A stretch of 64,000 bases of DNA from JAUWKC01 sp035529895. Lineage in GTDB: Bacteria; Planctomycetota; Phycisphaerae; Sedimentisphaerales; Anaerobacaceae. The stretch lies in the NCBI GenBank assembly GCA_035529895.1, contig DATKVV010000058.1, positions 1-64,000 on the forward strand, in the 5' to 3' direction. The number at the start of each line of letters is the position of its first letter. Within the stretch, counting starts at the first letter, position 1. Below are positions 63,637 through 64,000 of this stretch, in pieces. The notes below the pieces were generated by a model. It saw only the letters and a list, made by a program, of their open reading frames with translations, searched no databases and was not told the origin of the DNA. The position numbers and the translations under genes are program-made.

Positions 63637-64000
63637 ATGGGACACCCACAAGAAAGCGGTTTGGAGAGCCAATCGCACCAAAAACATATAGCGGAAAAAG
63701 AAATAATTTATGAGGACGAAATAAACTTAATAGACTACCTGCGAGTTCTTTGGAGACGCAAGTACTTCATTTCACTCGGGTCTGTCTTGCCGGCATTGCT
63801 GGCCGGCCTAATCCTTTTCTTTTTGCCCGGCACGTTCAGAGTAACTTATGTCTATGATGTCACAGACCGGGACAGCGGCGATGTGGCAAACTGGAATCTG
63901 GACAAGCGAAACTATGATGTGCTGCTCAACAGATTCTACAGCGCAGAAAATATAAACAGGATTGCTGATAAGCTGCGTCAAAGCGCTCTCGACAGGTATG
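63637..64000 (+). CDS. Wzz/GumC-type polysaccharide chain-length protein, N-terminal part (cut by window edge)
   Basis: The frame from ATG 63637 runs open to the window end, giving 121 residues. After a charged start there is EINLIDYLRVLWRRKYFIS, the usual cytoplasmic motif before the first helix of Wzz-family proteins. A membrane segment follows (LPALLAGLILFFLPG) and then the start of the periplasmic domain. Such proteins control chain length in exopolysaccharide or O-antigen synthesis. The gene probably begins a polysaccharide locus to the right. Confidence 0.75.
   Translation, partial: MGHPQESGLESQSHQKHIAEKEIIYEDEINLIDYLRVLWRRKYFISLGSVLPALLAGLILFFLPGTFRVTYVYDVTDRDSGDVANWNLDKRNYDVLLNRFYSAENINRIADKLRQSALDRY

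Noticed and set aside
1..64000. CRISPR array or rRNA operon
   Set aside because: No regularly spaced direct repeats and no rRNA-like sequence were noticed anywhere in the window.

Overview
The window looks like a chromosomal segment of a Planctomycetota bacterium, probably of the Phycisphaerae/Sedimentisphaerales kind and with an anaerobic or microaerophilic life style. This is an inference from gene content. The evidence is an expansion of Tat-exported Gfo/Idh/MocA oxidoreductases and DUF1080 (3-keto-disaccharide hydrolase) proteins, a long MoxR/DUF58/von Willebrand A cluster with tandem ABC permeases, and moderately high GC. There is no rRNA and no CRISPR array. Apart from a truncated IS110-type transposase at the left edge and one tRNA-Pro(GGG), every gene is on the + strand.

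Layout. (1) 1-870: end of an IS110-family element with a long hairpin over the transposase start, then about 600 bp of repeat-rich non-coding DNA. (2) 971-15635: a putative glycoside oxidation and cleavage locus. It holds five Gfo/Idh/MocA oxidoreductases (four with twin-arginine leaders), a giant ThuA-HEAT-DUF1080 protein and a TIM-barrel/DUF1080 fusion. The locus is split at 12.0-14.2 kb by an AT-rich island carrying an orphan nucleotidyl-cyclase-like gene and a 35-residue lysine-rich peptide gene. (3) 15711-19706: a seven-haem cytochrome c, a membrane cytochrome-b-like partner and an NCS1-type permease. (4) 19984-34888: metal and oxygen stress genes. These are a CusB-like adaptor, a YHS lipoprotein, a large CusA-like pump, an exported nickel superoxide dismutase, KorA/KorB 2-oxoacid:ferredoxin oxidoreductase, a small ferredoxin-like protein, a TIGR02757 protein, arsR-arsC-acr3, a possible papain/transglutaminase-like protein and an SO_0444-type metal permease. 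(5) 34987-59228: a pseudopilin-tailed protein, a membrane coiled-coil protein, an iron-type ABC binding protein, and a permease fused to an NHL propeller. These are followed by a VWA protein, MoxR, DUF58, a second VWA protein, a large membrane protein, an ABC ATPase with three tandem paralogous permeases, and a MalK/UgpC-type ATPase. (6) 59402-64000: tRNA-Pro, a DUF1080 lipoprotein, a dtxR-feoA-feoB operon with a 19-bp palindromic operator, and the start of a Wzz-type polysaccharide chain-length protein cut by the window edge.

How it fits together. The oxidoreductase locus can be read as a periplasmic pathway that oxidises sugars to 3-keto glycosides and then hydrolyses or eliminates them. 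The central region handles copper-type metals, arsenic and superoxide next to an oxygen-sensitive ferredoxin-dependent enzyme. The MoxR region is a tightly coupled operon, with many 4-bp stop/start overlaps, for envelope or aerotolerance-like functions. The feo operon gives ferrous iron uptake under a DtxR-type repressor. The most notable items are the Ni-SOD with an apparent signal peptide, the permease-NHL fusion, the TIM-barrel/DUF1080 fusion, the orphan cyclase-like gene in its AT-rich island, the apparently leaderless arsR promoter and the feo operator. I did not find a clearly new multi-gene system that can be proven from sequence alone.
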